Of a DNA stretch of 64,000 bases, positions 24,471 through 32,530 are shown one piece after another. The position numbers and the translations under genes are program-made. Numbering within the stretch: position 1 is the first letter of the stretch; each line of letters starts with the position of its first letter. The notes below the pieces were generated by a model. That model worked only from the letters and a program-made list of their open reading frames with translations, ran no database searches and was not told the DNA's origin. The DNA lies in the NCBI GenBank assembly GCA_963629395.1, contig CAVGIV010000002.1:14515-78514 (forward strand), given 5' to 3'. This stretch comes from CAG-791 sp963629395. GTDB lineage: Bacteria; Bacillota; Clostridia; Lachnospirales; Lachnospiraceae.

Positions 24471-26402
24471 TTATAAGTCCTCCAGATCCTTGCTCCAAAG
24501 AGCAGCGCTTGCGTCACTGGGCATCCGCAGATCCCCCCTGGGAGATACCGCAACCGATCCCACCTTCGGCCCGTCCGGCAGGCAGGAGCGTTTAAACTGC
24601 TGGGCAAAAAAACGCCGCATAAAGGTCCGCTCCCAGCCAAGAATGGTCTCACGGTCATAGACGCCTTCAAACGACTGCAGTGCCAGGCGATATATTTTCC
24701 GCGGACAATACCCGCAGCGGAGCATGTAATACAGAAAATAATCGTGCAGCTCGTACGGGCCGACGAGGTCTTCTGTCTTCTGCGAAATGGTCCCGTTCTC
24801 TGTCGGCGGCAGCAGCTCCGGACTGACCGGCGTGTCCAGAACATCCATCAGGCATGCGTGGAGCTGCGGCTCTTTTTCCTGCGCGGTATCAGCATAGTAA
24901 CGGACCAGGTGTGACACCAGCGTCTTAGGGATACCGGCATTCATGCCGTACATGGACATGTGGTCCCCGTTGTAGGTCGCCCATCCAAGTGCCAGCTCAG
25001 AAAGATCTCCCGTTCCGATCACAAGGCCGCCCCTTTGATTGGCAAGATCCATGAGAACCTGCGTCCGCTCCCTGGCCTGTCCGTTTTCATAGGTTACATC
25101 GTGCACAGACGGGTCCTGATCAATGTCACGGAAATGTTGCGCCACTGCATCGCCAATTCGAACCTCCTTCAAGGAAGCCCCAAGCGCACCCGCCAGAGTT
25201 ACGGCATTCCGATAGGTTCTGTCCGTGGTCCCATAGCACGGCATGGTTACTGCCAGGATGTTCTCTCTGGGAATTCCGACAAGATCAAAGGCTCTGGCGG
25301 TTGATAAAAGCGCAAGCGTAGAATCCAGTCCTCCGGAAACACCGATCACAGCCGTCTTGCAGCCAATGTGCCGCAGGCGCTTTGCCAGGCCCCTTGCCTG
25401 AATGCCCAGAATCTCCTCGCACCGTTTTTCTCTTCCCGCCGTATCCTGCGGCACGAACGGATGCGCATCAAATACTCGCTCCAGCGTCGTTTCCGCCTGC
25501 TCCATATGCACCGGAATATGGCAGTAATCATCGTCACCGGGAACAAACGTCGTCATTCGGCGCCGTTCATAATTCATCCGCTGCACATCAAAATCCGCAT
25601 AGCACAGCTTCACCTGACCATACTCGTTGTCAAAAATGCCGCGCTGCGCCAGAAGCGTTCCATTCTCCAGCATCATAATGCGTCCGCCGAATACAATGTC
25701 CTGCGTCGATTCGCCGTCTCCGGCACTGACATATATATAGTCTGAAAGCGTTCTTGCGGAAATGGATGAAAAGAGCTGCTGTCTGTAGGCATCCTTTCCG
25801 ACGGTTTCATTGGAGGCCGAAAGATTGACAATCAGATTGGCTCCCGCCTGTGCATGGGAAATATGCGGCGGATTTACCACCCAGGCATCTTCGCAGATTT
25901 CGCATGCAATCGAAAGCCCGTGCACCGCATCCACGTCCAGCAGGATATGGCTGCCAAAGGGAATCTTCTCCCCATAATACTCAATCAGCTCCGCCTTCTC
26001 CGGCCCGGGCGTGAACTGCCGCGGCTCATAGAATTCCGCATAATTCGGAAGGAAGCGCTTCGGAATAAATGCCAGGAGATGACCACCTTGCAGCACGGCC
26101 GCCGTATTATACAGCTTGCCGCGATACTGCAGAGGAAACCCTACGAAAACAAGTGCATCCTCTCCCGCCGTTGCCCTTCGAATTTCCCCCAGGGCTTCTT
26201 CTGCTCCTGCGAGCAGCATATCCTGCAAAAACAGATCATTCCCCGTATAACCAGTAATGGCAAGCTCCGGGAAGACGATTATTTTCGCCCCATGTGAGCT
26301 TGCCTCTTTCATACTCCGAATGATACTCGCAGAATTATACCCGGTGTCTCCCACCGACACAGACGGCACAACAGCCGCCGTCTTGATAAATCCGTCTCTC
26401 AT
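24471..26402 (-). CDS. nadE: Glutamine-dependent NAD+ synthetase
   Basis: The 643-residue, two-domain enzyme starts with a nitrilase-type amidase: catalytic Glu in FPELAITGY, a lysine in KRFLPNYAEF and the nucleophile Cys in IACEICEDAW. It continues with the synthetase domain bearing the PP-loop GVSGGLDSTLAL and GTGDLSELALGWATYNGDHM. It makes NAD+ from deamido-NAD, ATP and glutamine. The size fits the glutamine-dependent form. It lies ten bases after the small exporter gene and one base before dapF, so it belongs to the hisC-nadE-dapF transcript. Confidence 0.96.
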   Translation of the reverse strand: MRDGFIKTAAVVPSVSVGDTGYNSASIIRSMKEASSHGAKIIVFPELAITGYTGNDLFLQDMLLAGAEEALGEIRRATAGEDALVFVGFPLQYRGKLYNTAAVLQGGHLLAFIPKRFLPNYAEFYEPRQFTPGPEKAELIEYYGEKIPFGSHILLDVDAVHGLSIACEICEDAWVVNPPHISHAQAGANLIVNLSASNETVGKDAYRQQLFSSISARTLSDYIYVSAGDGESTQDIVFGGRIMMLENGTLLAQRGIFDNEYGQVKLCYADFDVQRMNYERRRMTTFVPGDDDYCHIPVHMEQAETTLERVFDAHPFVPQDTAGREKRCEEILGIQARGLAKRLRHIGCKTAVIGVSGGLDSTLALLSTARAFDLVGIPRENILAVTMPCYGTTDRTYRNAVTLAGALGASLKEVRIGDAVAQHFRDIDQDPSVHDVTYENGQARERTQVLMDLANQRGGLVIGTGDLSELALGWATYNGDHMSMYGMNAGIPKTLVSHLVRYYADTAQEKEPQLHACLMDVLDTPVSPELLPPTENGTISQKTEDLVGPYELHDYFLYYMLRCGYCPRKIYRLALQSFEGVYDRETILGWERTFMRRFFAQQFKRSCLPDGPKVGSVAVSPRGDLRMPSDASAALWSKDLEDL

Positions 26403-26412
26403 AGGAGCTCTC

Positions 26413-26907
26413 CTAGCCGACCACAGTCGTTACACCCGAAGCAACCGCAAAGCTAAGCACACCCATGATGACTCCGGCCAGGGCAACACCGCCCAGAACC
26501 GCCATTACGCTCTTCTTAAAATCCATGTCCAGGAAGGACGCTGCCAGCGTTCCCGTCCAGGCTCCGGTTCCCGGAAGCGGAATTCCGACAAAGAGCATCA
26601 GTGCCCAGTAAAGTCCCTTCCCTGCTGTCTGTTTGAGCTTCTCACCGCCCTTGTGTCCCTTCTCCAGGCACCAGGTAAAGAAACCGCCGATGACGGGCTT
26701 GTCCGCCCCCCATTCCAGCACACGCCGGGCAAAAAAGAAGATAAACGGAACCGGCAGCATATTGCCAACGGCAATCAGAATATAAGCAAGGAGCATATTA
26801 AATGAAGGATCTGCTACGTGAAATGCCTGCGCAATGGGGATCGCGCCGCGCAGCTCCACAATGGGGACCATTGCTATAAAAAAGCAGTAGAAGTATTGAT
26901 TCAGCAT
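26413..26907 (-). CDS. Small multi-drug export family membrane protein
   Basis: The 164-residue protein has four or five hydrophobic segments and the family markers VPIVELRGAIPIAQAF at about residues 14-29, PVPFIFFF, and VGIPLPGTGAWTG near 107-119, the pattern of PF06695 (small multi-drug export). The name comes from one early report, and transport by most members is untested. Its place between hisC and nadE probably reflects co-transcription rather than shared function. The ATG at 26907 has GGAAGGAAAATC-type purines upstream. Confidence 0.85.
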   Translation of the reverse strand: MLNQYFYCFFIAMVPIVELRGAIPIAQAFHVADPSFNMLLAYILIAVGNMLPVPFIFFFARRVLEWGADKPVIGGFFTWCLEKGHKGGEKLKQTAGKGLYWALMLFVGIPLPGTGAWTGTLAASFLDMDFKKSVMAVLGGVALAGVIMGVLSFAVASGVTTVVG

Positions 26908-26986
26908 TTTGATTTTCCTTCCTCTCTTCGCACTGTCTCTGGGACATACGCGCGTTATCTTCAGATACCAGATATTCGTGTTCCGC

Positions 26987-28075
26987 TTAGGCCAGAATTT
27001 CCTCCAGCGCCTTTACCACAGCCTTCATCTGCTCATCGGTTCCAATGGTAATGCGCAGATAATCATCAATTCGCGGCTTGTTCCAGTGACGCACGAAGAT
27101 ATCCCTCTGCCGAAGCGCGTCGAACAGCTCCTGCCCGCTGTGCCCGGGGTGACGGGCGAATACAAAATTCGCCTTTGACTCCGGATAAACAAAACCAAGC
27201 CGTGTCAGCTCCTTTTCAAACCACGTTCGCGTTTCCACGATCTGTGATGTCAGCCGGTTAAAATAGGTCTCATCCTCCACGGCCGCCGTTCCCATACGTA
27301 TGGTCTGCAGGTTCATCGTGTAGGAATTAAAGGAAAACTTCACGTCCTTCAGATATCCGATCAGCGCCTCATTTCCAATGGCAAAGCCAATTCGCGCACC
27401 GGCCATGGCTCTCGACTTGGAAAAGGTCTGCACCACCAGCAGATTCTCATACCGTTCCAGAAGCGGGACAGCAGACACCGCGCCAAAATCCACATATGCC
27501 TCATCCACGATTACGACCTTATCCGGATTAGCTGCTACAACGCGCTCAATGTCTGTGAGCGGCAGCTCTCTTCCGGTCGGGGCATTCGGATTCGGGAAAA
27601 TAATGCCTCCTCCCGGAGTCCCATCTCCCTTCCATTTGGAAGAGCCCGGGATATAGTCCTCCGGACAGATTGTGAAATCCTCCTGCAGCGGCACCTGGGT
27701 GTAAGGAATCCGGTACAGCTCCGCCCATACGTCATAAAAGGAATAGGTAATATCCGGGAACAAAAGACGTTTCCCGGATGTAAAGAATGTCAGAAACGCC
27801 ATTGCCAGCACATCATCCGATCCGACACCGACGAAAATCTGCTCCGGACGCACCCGGTAACGCTCAGCCAGCGCCTGCACCAGCATAGATGCATCCATAT
27901 CCGGATACAGACGCATCCTCTCATAGTCATCCGCCAGAGTCCTTGCAGCCTCCGCAACTCCCGGAGCCGGCGGATACGGGCATTCATTGGTGTTCAGTTT
28001 AATCACGTTCGGGTTCTGCGGCTGTTCTCCTGCAACATAAGGCTCTACACGCCGCACATTTTCCTGCCAATTCAT
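26987..28075 (-). CDS. hisC: Histidinol-phosphate aminotransferase
   Basis: The 362-residue fold-type I PLP aminotransferase begins MNWQENVRRVEPYVAGEQP and carries KLNTNECPYPPAPGV, VIVDEAYVDFG and the PLP-lysine motif FSKSRAMAGARIGFAIG, the HisC signature set. It transfers an amino group from glutamate to imidazole-acetol phosphate in histidine synthesis, and some homologues act on aromatic amino acids. AAGGA precedes the start at 28075; the longer frame overlaps the ATPase gene end. No other his genes are present, so a broader aminotransferase role is possible. Confidence 0.9.
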   Translation of the reverse strand: MNWQENVRRVEPYVAGEQPQNPNVIKLNTNECPYPPAPGVAEAARTLADDYERMRLYPDMDASMLVQALAERYRVRPEQIFVGVGSDDVLAMAFLTFFTSGKRLLFPDITYSFYDVWAELYRIPYTQVPLQEDFTICPEDYIPGSSKWKGDGTPGGGIIFPNPNAPTGRELPLTDIERVVAANPDKVVIVDEAYVDFGAVSAVPLLERYENLLVVQTFSKSRAMAGARIGFAIGNEALIGYLKDVKFSFNSYTMNLQTIRMGTAAVEDETYFNRLTSQIVETRTWFEKELTRLGFVYPESKANFVFARHPGHSGQELFDALRQRDIFVRHWNKPRIDDYLRITIGTDEQMKAVVKALEEILA

Positions 28076-28124
28076 ATTTTTTCCTTCTGCCGCAGAATAA
28101 TCTGCTGCGTTACATGCCATATCT

Positions 28125-28871
28125 CTACTGCAGCACCTTGGAAAGGAAATCCTGCAGGCGCTGATTCTGCGGATGCGCAAAAAACTCCTCCGGCGTATTC
28201 TCCTCTTTGATCACACCCTCGTCAATGAAGATTACCTTGGAGGCCACCTGTCTGGCAAAGGCCATCTCATGCGTTACCACAACCATCGTCATGCCGGATT
28301 CGGCAAGCTCTGTCATAACCTGCAGAACCTCCCCGACCATTTCCGGATCCAGTGCTGATGTCGGCTCATCGAACAGCATCACTTCCGGATTCATCGCCAG
28401 TGCACGGCAAATCGCAATTCGCTGCTGCTGACCGCCGGAGAGAGAATACGGGTACACATCCGCCTTATCCTCCAGATTCACGCGGCGAAGGAGCTGGAGC
28501 GCCTTTTCCTGTGCCTCTTCCTTCGACATGATTCCGAGCTTGGTGGGTGCTAAGATGATATTGTTCATGATGGTCAGATTATGGAACAGGTTAAAATGCT
28601 GGAATACCATTCCCATCTTCTGCCTCACCTTGTTGATGTCTGTATGCGGACTGTTCACCTGAATATCATCCATCCAGATTTCTCCGCTCGTAGGCACCTC
28701 CAAAAGGTTCATGCAGCGAAGAAACGTGGACTTTCCGCAGCCGGAGGGGCCGACCAGTACGATCTTCTCACCTTTTTCAATTTCATAGTTGATCCCGCGA
28801 AGCACCTGATTGTCTCCGAAGGTCTTTTTCAGATCCTTTACGCGGATCATTGCCTTTTTATCCTCTGCCAT
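28125..28871 (-). CDS. Amino-acid ABC transporter ATP-binding protein (system 2)
   Basis: The 248-residue ATPase has Walker A GPSGCGKST, signature LSGGQQQR, Walker B MLFDEPTSALDPEMVG and the switch His in VVVTHEMAFA, in the GlnQ family pattern. It energises the permease at 28898, which it follows by 26 bases. The start at 28871 has AGGGGAG about eight bases upstream. The permease/ATPase pair plus the lipoprotein at 29815 make a complete polar amino-acid importer, separate from the one at 16871. Confidence 0.95.
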   Translation of the reverse strand: MAEDKKAMIRVKDLKKTFGDNQVLRGINYEIEKGEKIVLVGPSGCGKSTFLRCMNLLEVPTSGEIWMDDIQVNSPHTDINKVRQKMGMVFQHFNLFHNLTIMNNIILAPTKLGIMSKEEAQEKALQLLRRVNLEDKADVYPYSLSGGQQQRIAICRALAMNPEVMLFDEPTSALDPEMVGEVLQVMTELAESGMTMVVVTHEMAFARQVASKVIFIDEGVIKEENTPEEFFAHPQNQRLQDFLSKVLQ

Positions 28872-28897
28872 TTGCGTTTCTCCCCTTCTCCCGTCCA

Positions 28898-29602
28898 TCA
28901 ATGCCGGTCACGCTGCCGCCTGTCGCTGGCACGGAGCTTATTTTCCCATATTCCGAAGAAGAAGCTCAGAATTTTCACAACAACAAAATACATAACTGCT
29001 GCTCCCAGAAGCGGCATCATGTACTCATAGGTTGCCGAGGATACCTGATCCGATGCGTGGGTGAGCTCAGAAAGTCCCACGGCTCCCGCAATCGAGGTTT
29101 CCTTCAGCAGGGTGATAAATTCATTCAATAGAGACGGGAAGCAGTTCTTGAATGCCTGCGGGAGAATGACCGCCATCATCGTCTGCAGCTTGGAAAGTCC
29201 TAGGGACCGCCCGGCCTCCATCTGTCCGCCGTCCACAGACTGAATGCCGCCGCGAATAATCTCCGCCACATAAGCGCCCGAATTGATGCCAAAGGCCATC
29301 GTTGCCACCAGGATCTTATTCTTCGAGGCCGCCATAATGACATTCCACATGATCAGAAGCTGAATCATCGTCGGTGTTCCGCGAATGACATCAATATAAA
29401 CATACGCAATGCGGGAAACAATCGTTCGCCTTCCGTTCTCTGTCCGCTGCATGTTTAAAAGGCATGCCAGCGTTCCCAGCGCAAGTCCCAGGCACGCCGC
29501 CAGAAGAGTCACCTCAATGGTATTCCCAAGGCCCTTTACATACAGCAGCCAACGGTCATTCTTAATAAATGCTTTAAAAAACTGATTGGCAAGTTCTGAC
29601 AT
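28898..29602 (-). CDS. Amino-acid ABC transporter permease (system 2)
   Basis: The 234-residue HisM/GlnP-type permease begins MSELANQFFKAFIKNDRWLL, with five membrane spans and the ATPase-contact loop AGRSLGLSKLQTMMAVILPQ. It carries an amino acid through the membrane with the ATPase at 28125. AGAGGGGA precedes the start at 29602. A strong hairpin separates it from the binding-protein gene upstream, presumably reducing permease expression relative to the lipoprotein. The substrate is not determined. Confidence 0.93.
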   Translation of the reverse strand: MSELANQFFKAFIKNDRWLLYVKGLGNTIEVTLLAACLGLALGTLACLLNMQRTENGRRTIVSRIAYVYIDVIRGTPTMIQLLIMWNVIMAASKNKILVATMAFGINSGAYVAEIIRGGIQSVDGGQMEAGRSLGLSKLQTMMAVILPQAFKNCFPSLLNEFITLLKETSIAGAVGLSELTHASDQVSSATYEYMMPLLGAAVMYFVVVKILSFFFGIWENKLRASDRRQRDRH

Positions 29603-29733
29603 ACAATCGTTCCCCTCTGTCCTTTTTAATGCCGCTGCCCTGCACTGCATCTGTACAAGGCCGCTGCAGCGCATCTTGTTCGCTCATACAATGCGCAGCA
29701 TCTCTTTATTCTACCCTTGACGCCCTGATTTTG

Positions 29734-29773
29734 AAAAGAGGGTGCGAAGCTTCTGTGCTTCTCACCCTCTTTT
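29734..29773 (-). terminator. Attenuator between binding-protein and permease genes (system 2)
   Basis: AAAAGAGGGTGCGAAGC (29734-29750) pairs with GCTTCTCACCCTCTTTT (29757-29773), 17 pairs with one mismatch and a six-base loop. The ends are A and U tracts on both strands. It lies 41 bases after the lipoprotein stop and 131 before the permease start. Confidence 0.85.
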
Positions 29774-29814
29774 GCATGTCTGTTTACAAATCAGGAACTG
29801 ATAATTTTAGCTCG

Positions 29815-30753
29815 TTACTCTGCCTCGTAGCTGTTGATATACAGCTCCAGAAGCTGATCGTAGGTTCCGTCTGCCTTCATATCTGCCAGTGCGCTGTTGA
29901 TGGCATTCAGCATAACCTCATCATCCTTGGGCATTGCGATGCCGTACTGCTCTACATCAAAGTCAAATACAGAACCCTCTACCAGCTGCAGCTCATCCGG
30001 ATACTGAGCAACAAACGCCTCGCCCGGAACCTGATCGATAACAACTGCATCGTCCTTGCCGTTTACCAGATCAAGAACTGCCTGATTGAAGCTCTTTACA
30101 GAAACAACTGCACTGTCATTGATTCCGCGCGCAACGGTCTCGCCGGTTGTTCCTGCCTGCACACCGATTGCCGATGCTGCTGCCAGATCCTCTGCGGTCT
30201 TGATGGCGGAATCCTTCGGGAGAAGAACAGCCTGAGTTGCATCGTAGTAAGAATCCGAGAAGTTAACGGCTTCCTTTCTCTCATCGGTGATGGTCATGCC
30301 GGTTGCGCCGCAGTCAATCTTGGTGCCGATTGCAGCAACGATGCCGTCAAAATCCATATCCTCGATGACAACATTAACGCCAAGGCGCTTGCCGATTTCA
30401 TTCATCATTGCTACGTCGAAGCCGGTTGCATTGCTCTCGTTGGATGTAATGGCCTCGAAATCATCCGTGCCGTCTCCTACATACTCAAACGGAGGGAAGG
30501 TTGCATTCAGACCAACGGTAAGCTCTCCGTCCGAAAGATACTTGGAACCGGAAAGATCAATTGCATCGGAAGCGGCCTCTGTCGTCGCCTCTGCGACCTC
30601 AGTAGATGCCTCCTCAGCGGCCTCGGTTGTCGCCTCTGCTGCTGCCTCGGTGGATGCCTCTGCAGAAGCTGCTGTATCAGAAGAGCTGCTGCCGCAGGCT
30701 GCAAGCCCCAGTGCCATTGTACCAACAAGTAATGCTGCGATTGTCTTCTTCAT
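29815..30753 (-). CDS. Amino-acid ABC transporter substrate-binding lipoprotein (system 2)
   Basis: The 312-residue lipoprotein has signal MKKTIAALLVGTMALGLAAC with the lipobox cysteine at 20. A long repetitive Ala/Glu/Thr/Ser linker follows (residues 21-65, made of EASTEAAEATTEAA-like units). The SBP_bac_3 domain comes next (GELTVGLNATFPPFEYVGDG, CGATGMTITDERKE, VEQYGIAMPKDDE). It binds an amino acid outside the cell and feeds the permease at 28898. The linker is unusually long and regular. A promoter and a roughly 140-base leader precede it. The ligand is unassigned. Confidence 0.93.
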   Translation of the reverse strand: MKKTIAALLVGTMALGLAACGSSSSDTAASAEASTEAAAEATTEAAEEASTEVAEATTEAASDAIDLSGSKYLSDGELTVGLNATFPPFEYVGDGTDDFEAITSNESNATGFDVAMMNEIGKRLGVNVVIEDMDFDGIVAAIGTKIDCGATGMTITDERKEAVNFSDSYYDATQAVLLPKDSAIKTAEDLAAASAIGVQAGTTGETVARGINDSAVVSVKSFNQAVLDLVNGKDDAVVIDQVPGEAFVAQYPDELQLVEGSVFDFDVEQYGIAMPKDDEVMLNAINSALADMKADGTYDQLLELYINSYEAE

Positions 30754-30900
30754 AATAGTAAATCCTCCTCTTTACAAATCACATGACCATCCCTAAATCG
30801 CATCTCATGTCCGTCAATACGAGGCTACGATGTGCGACCAAAGCACATTCCTTTCATGCATTTAACATGCGTAATACGTGCCTTTTGAATAGTCATGCCT

Positions 30901-30929
30901 ATAATAGGGAGTTTTATTCAATGTTACAA
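30901..30929 (-). promoter_or_regulatory. Promoter of ABC transporter operon 2
   Basis: Minus strand: TTGTAA (30924-30929), a 17-base spacer, then TATTAT (30901-30906, 5 of 6). The transcript would carry a leader of about 140 bases, with a small hairpin ATGTGC/GCACAT near 30826-30845 and a good ribosome site (AGAGGAGG) before the gene. Confidence 0.6.
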
Positions 30930-30970
30930 TAGATAATGCAACAAATTTTCCTTTTTATTCATTATCTCTT

Positions 30971-32377
30971 TTAGGCATTCAGTCCTAGCATTTCAATCAG
31001 AAGAAGCCACGCCATACCGTAATAGGTCACCACGCCCACCATGTCGGTGATGGTTGTGATCAGCGGTCCGGAGGCAACGGCCGGATCTACGCCGATCTGC
31101 TTGAAGAACATCGGAATGACTGTTCCTACCAGGGAGGAAATCAGCATCGCCAGGATCAGCGAAATGCCAATGCATCCGGAGATTGCAAATGCGGCGCCGG
31201 GTGCCAGGTGTTTAAACAGCATCAGGTAGATGCCGATTCCCACAAGAGAAAGTGCTCCCAGACAAATGCCGTTGACAAGTCCCACTCGGGATTCCTTGAA
31301 AACAAGGTGTCGTTTTTGTTTGCCGCTAAGCTGCTCATCCATCAGAACCCGGATGGTCACTGCCAAGGACTGCGTTCCCACATTACCGGACATATCCAGA
31401 ATCAGTGACTGGAAAATCATAACAATGGTCAGCTGTGCCACAACGGCTTCGAACAGGCTGACTACGCTTGATACGCACATGCCAAGGACCAGGAGCAGTA
31501 CCAGCCAGGGGAGGCGCTTTCTAATACTCTTTGAAAGAGGCTCATCCAGATCCTCCTCATCGGAGAGGCCAGCGAGTCTGGCATAATCCTCGCCCATCTC
31601 TTCATCCACGACCTCCACAATGTCCTGTGCCGTGATCACGCCCAGGATGCGATTGTCCTCGGACAGCACCGGAATGGATTCCTCGGAGTATTCCTTCAGC
31701 GTCTCCAGACAGTCATCGATCTTCTCATCCGCATATACATACGGATAGGCCGTAGCAATCACATCCTCCAGAGGAGTTCCCTGCCTTGCAATGATAAGAT
31801 CCTTCAGATCAATTTCTCCGTAAAAAACACCATTCTCATCCAGCACATAAATTGAAGAAATATTGTCATGCTCTGCCGCCTGCTGCACAACCGAGGACAT
31901 CGCCTCCTTAATGGAAAGACCGGAGGAGAGCGTGACAAAATTGGTTGTCATGCGGGAGCCAATGGTTTCCTCCGAATACGCCGCAAGACTGCGAAGCCTT
32001 GCTCTTGCATCCTCACTCATCAGCTCCATCCACGCCTTCTTGGACGGGGAGTCGGTATTTTTCAGAAGATCGACGGCATCATCCGGTTCCATCTTCTCCA
32101 GAACCTCAGACGCCTTTCTCGGATCCATTTCCTGCAGACAGGTAATGGACTCTTCTTCCTCCAGATGCTCCACAACGTCTGCCAGAAAGCCACTGCCAAG
32201 AAGACGGAAGAGCGCCTCGCGTTCCTTTTTCGTCAAGGCCGGAATTGCAGAAGCAATGTCGTTCTCGTGGTAATCCTCCAGCTTATCCTGTATTACCTTC
32301 GGAGAATTCTTGCTTCGAATAATCTGAAGAATGGCTTCCTCGTTCTGTTTCTGCGTATTCAGTTCCTTCACGCTCAT
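30971..32377 (-). CDS. mgtE: Magnesium transporter MgtE
   Basis: The 468-residue protein has the three MgtE parts. An N-terminal superhelical domain comes first (about 20-130: ASAIPALTKKEREALFRLLG, EMDPRKASEVLEKMEPDDAV), then a pair of CBS domains (about 130-255: SSIYVLDENGVFYGEIDLKD, ILGVITAQDIVEVVDEE). A five-span channel domain follows from about 285 (PLSKSIRKRLPWLVLLLVLG, LSGNVGTQSLAVTIR-like MSGNVGTQS). It is a Mg2+-gated Mg2+ channel. AAAGGAGGT is an ideal ribosome site. A perfect 16-base palindrome sits next to that site, and a promoter lies at 32438-32466. No M-box riboswitch is visible upstream. Confidence 0.95.
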   Translation of the reverse strand: MSVKELNTQKQNEEAILQIIRSKNSPKVIQDKLEDYHENDIASAIPALTKKEREALFRLLGSGFLADVVEHLEEEESITCLQEMDPRKASEVLEKMEPDDAVDLLKNTDSPSKKAWMELMSEDARARLRSLAAYSEETIGSRMTTNFVTLSSGLSIKEAMSSVVQQAAEHDNISSIYVLDENGVFYGEIDLKDLIIARQGTPLEDVIATAYPYVYADEKIDDCLETLKEYSEESIPVLSEDNRILGVITAQDIVEVVDEEMGEDYARLAGLSDEEDLDEPLSKSIRKRLPWLVLLLVLGMCVSSVVSLFEAVVAQLTIVMIFQSLILDMSGNVGTQSLAVTIRVLMDEQLSGKQKRHLVFKESRVGLVNGICLGALSLVGIGIYLMLFKHLAPGAAFAISGCIGISLILAMLISSLVGTVIPMFFKQIGVDPAVASGPLITTITDMVGVVTYYGMAWLLLIEMLGLNA

Positions 32378-32393
32378 GGCGCACCTCCTTTCA

Positions 32394-32409
32394 CGGACAT
32401 GCATGTCCG
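32394..32409. other. Perfect 16-base palindrome beside the mgtE ribosome site
   Basis: CGGACATGCATGTCCG reads the same on both strands. It ends seven bases before AAAGGAGGT of mgtE and lies about 30 bases downstream of the -10 box. It could be an operator or an RNA hairpin. The function is not known. Confidence 0.5.
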
Positions 32410-32437
32410 CAGCGATTCTGCCTGTATTGCCACAGCC

Positions 32438-32466
32438 ATACTACGCACCTGGCCCGCCTGAGTCAA
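32438..32466 (-). promoter_or_regulatory. Promoter of mgtE
   Basis: Minus strand: TTGACT (32461-32466, 5 of 6), a 17-base spacer, then TAGTAT (32438-32443). This gives mgtE its own transcript, separate from the glycan operon ending at 32531. Confidence 0.6.
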
Positions 32467-32530
32467 CGTCAAAGTATGTTAAATGTTCGCCATAAAACAT
32501 CCGGCATCACTCTGCACACCAGCCAAGCGA

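Noticed and set aside
24470..24844. 125-residue N-terminal extension of DapF
   Set aside because: It overlaps nadE in another frame, has no resemblance to DapF, and a coupled start exists at 24469.
28076..28124. T-box or histidine-responsive leader before hisC
   Set aside because: Only 49 bases separate it from the ATPase gene stop, with no room for such a leader.
32410..32530. M-box magnesium riboswitch upstream of mgtE
   Set aside because: The promoter leaves only about 55 bases of leader, too short for the aptamer, and no aptamer motifs were seen.
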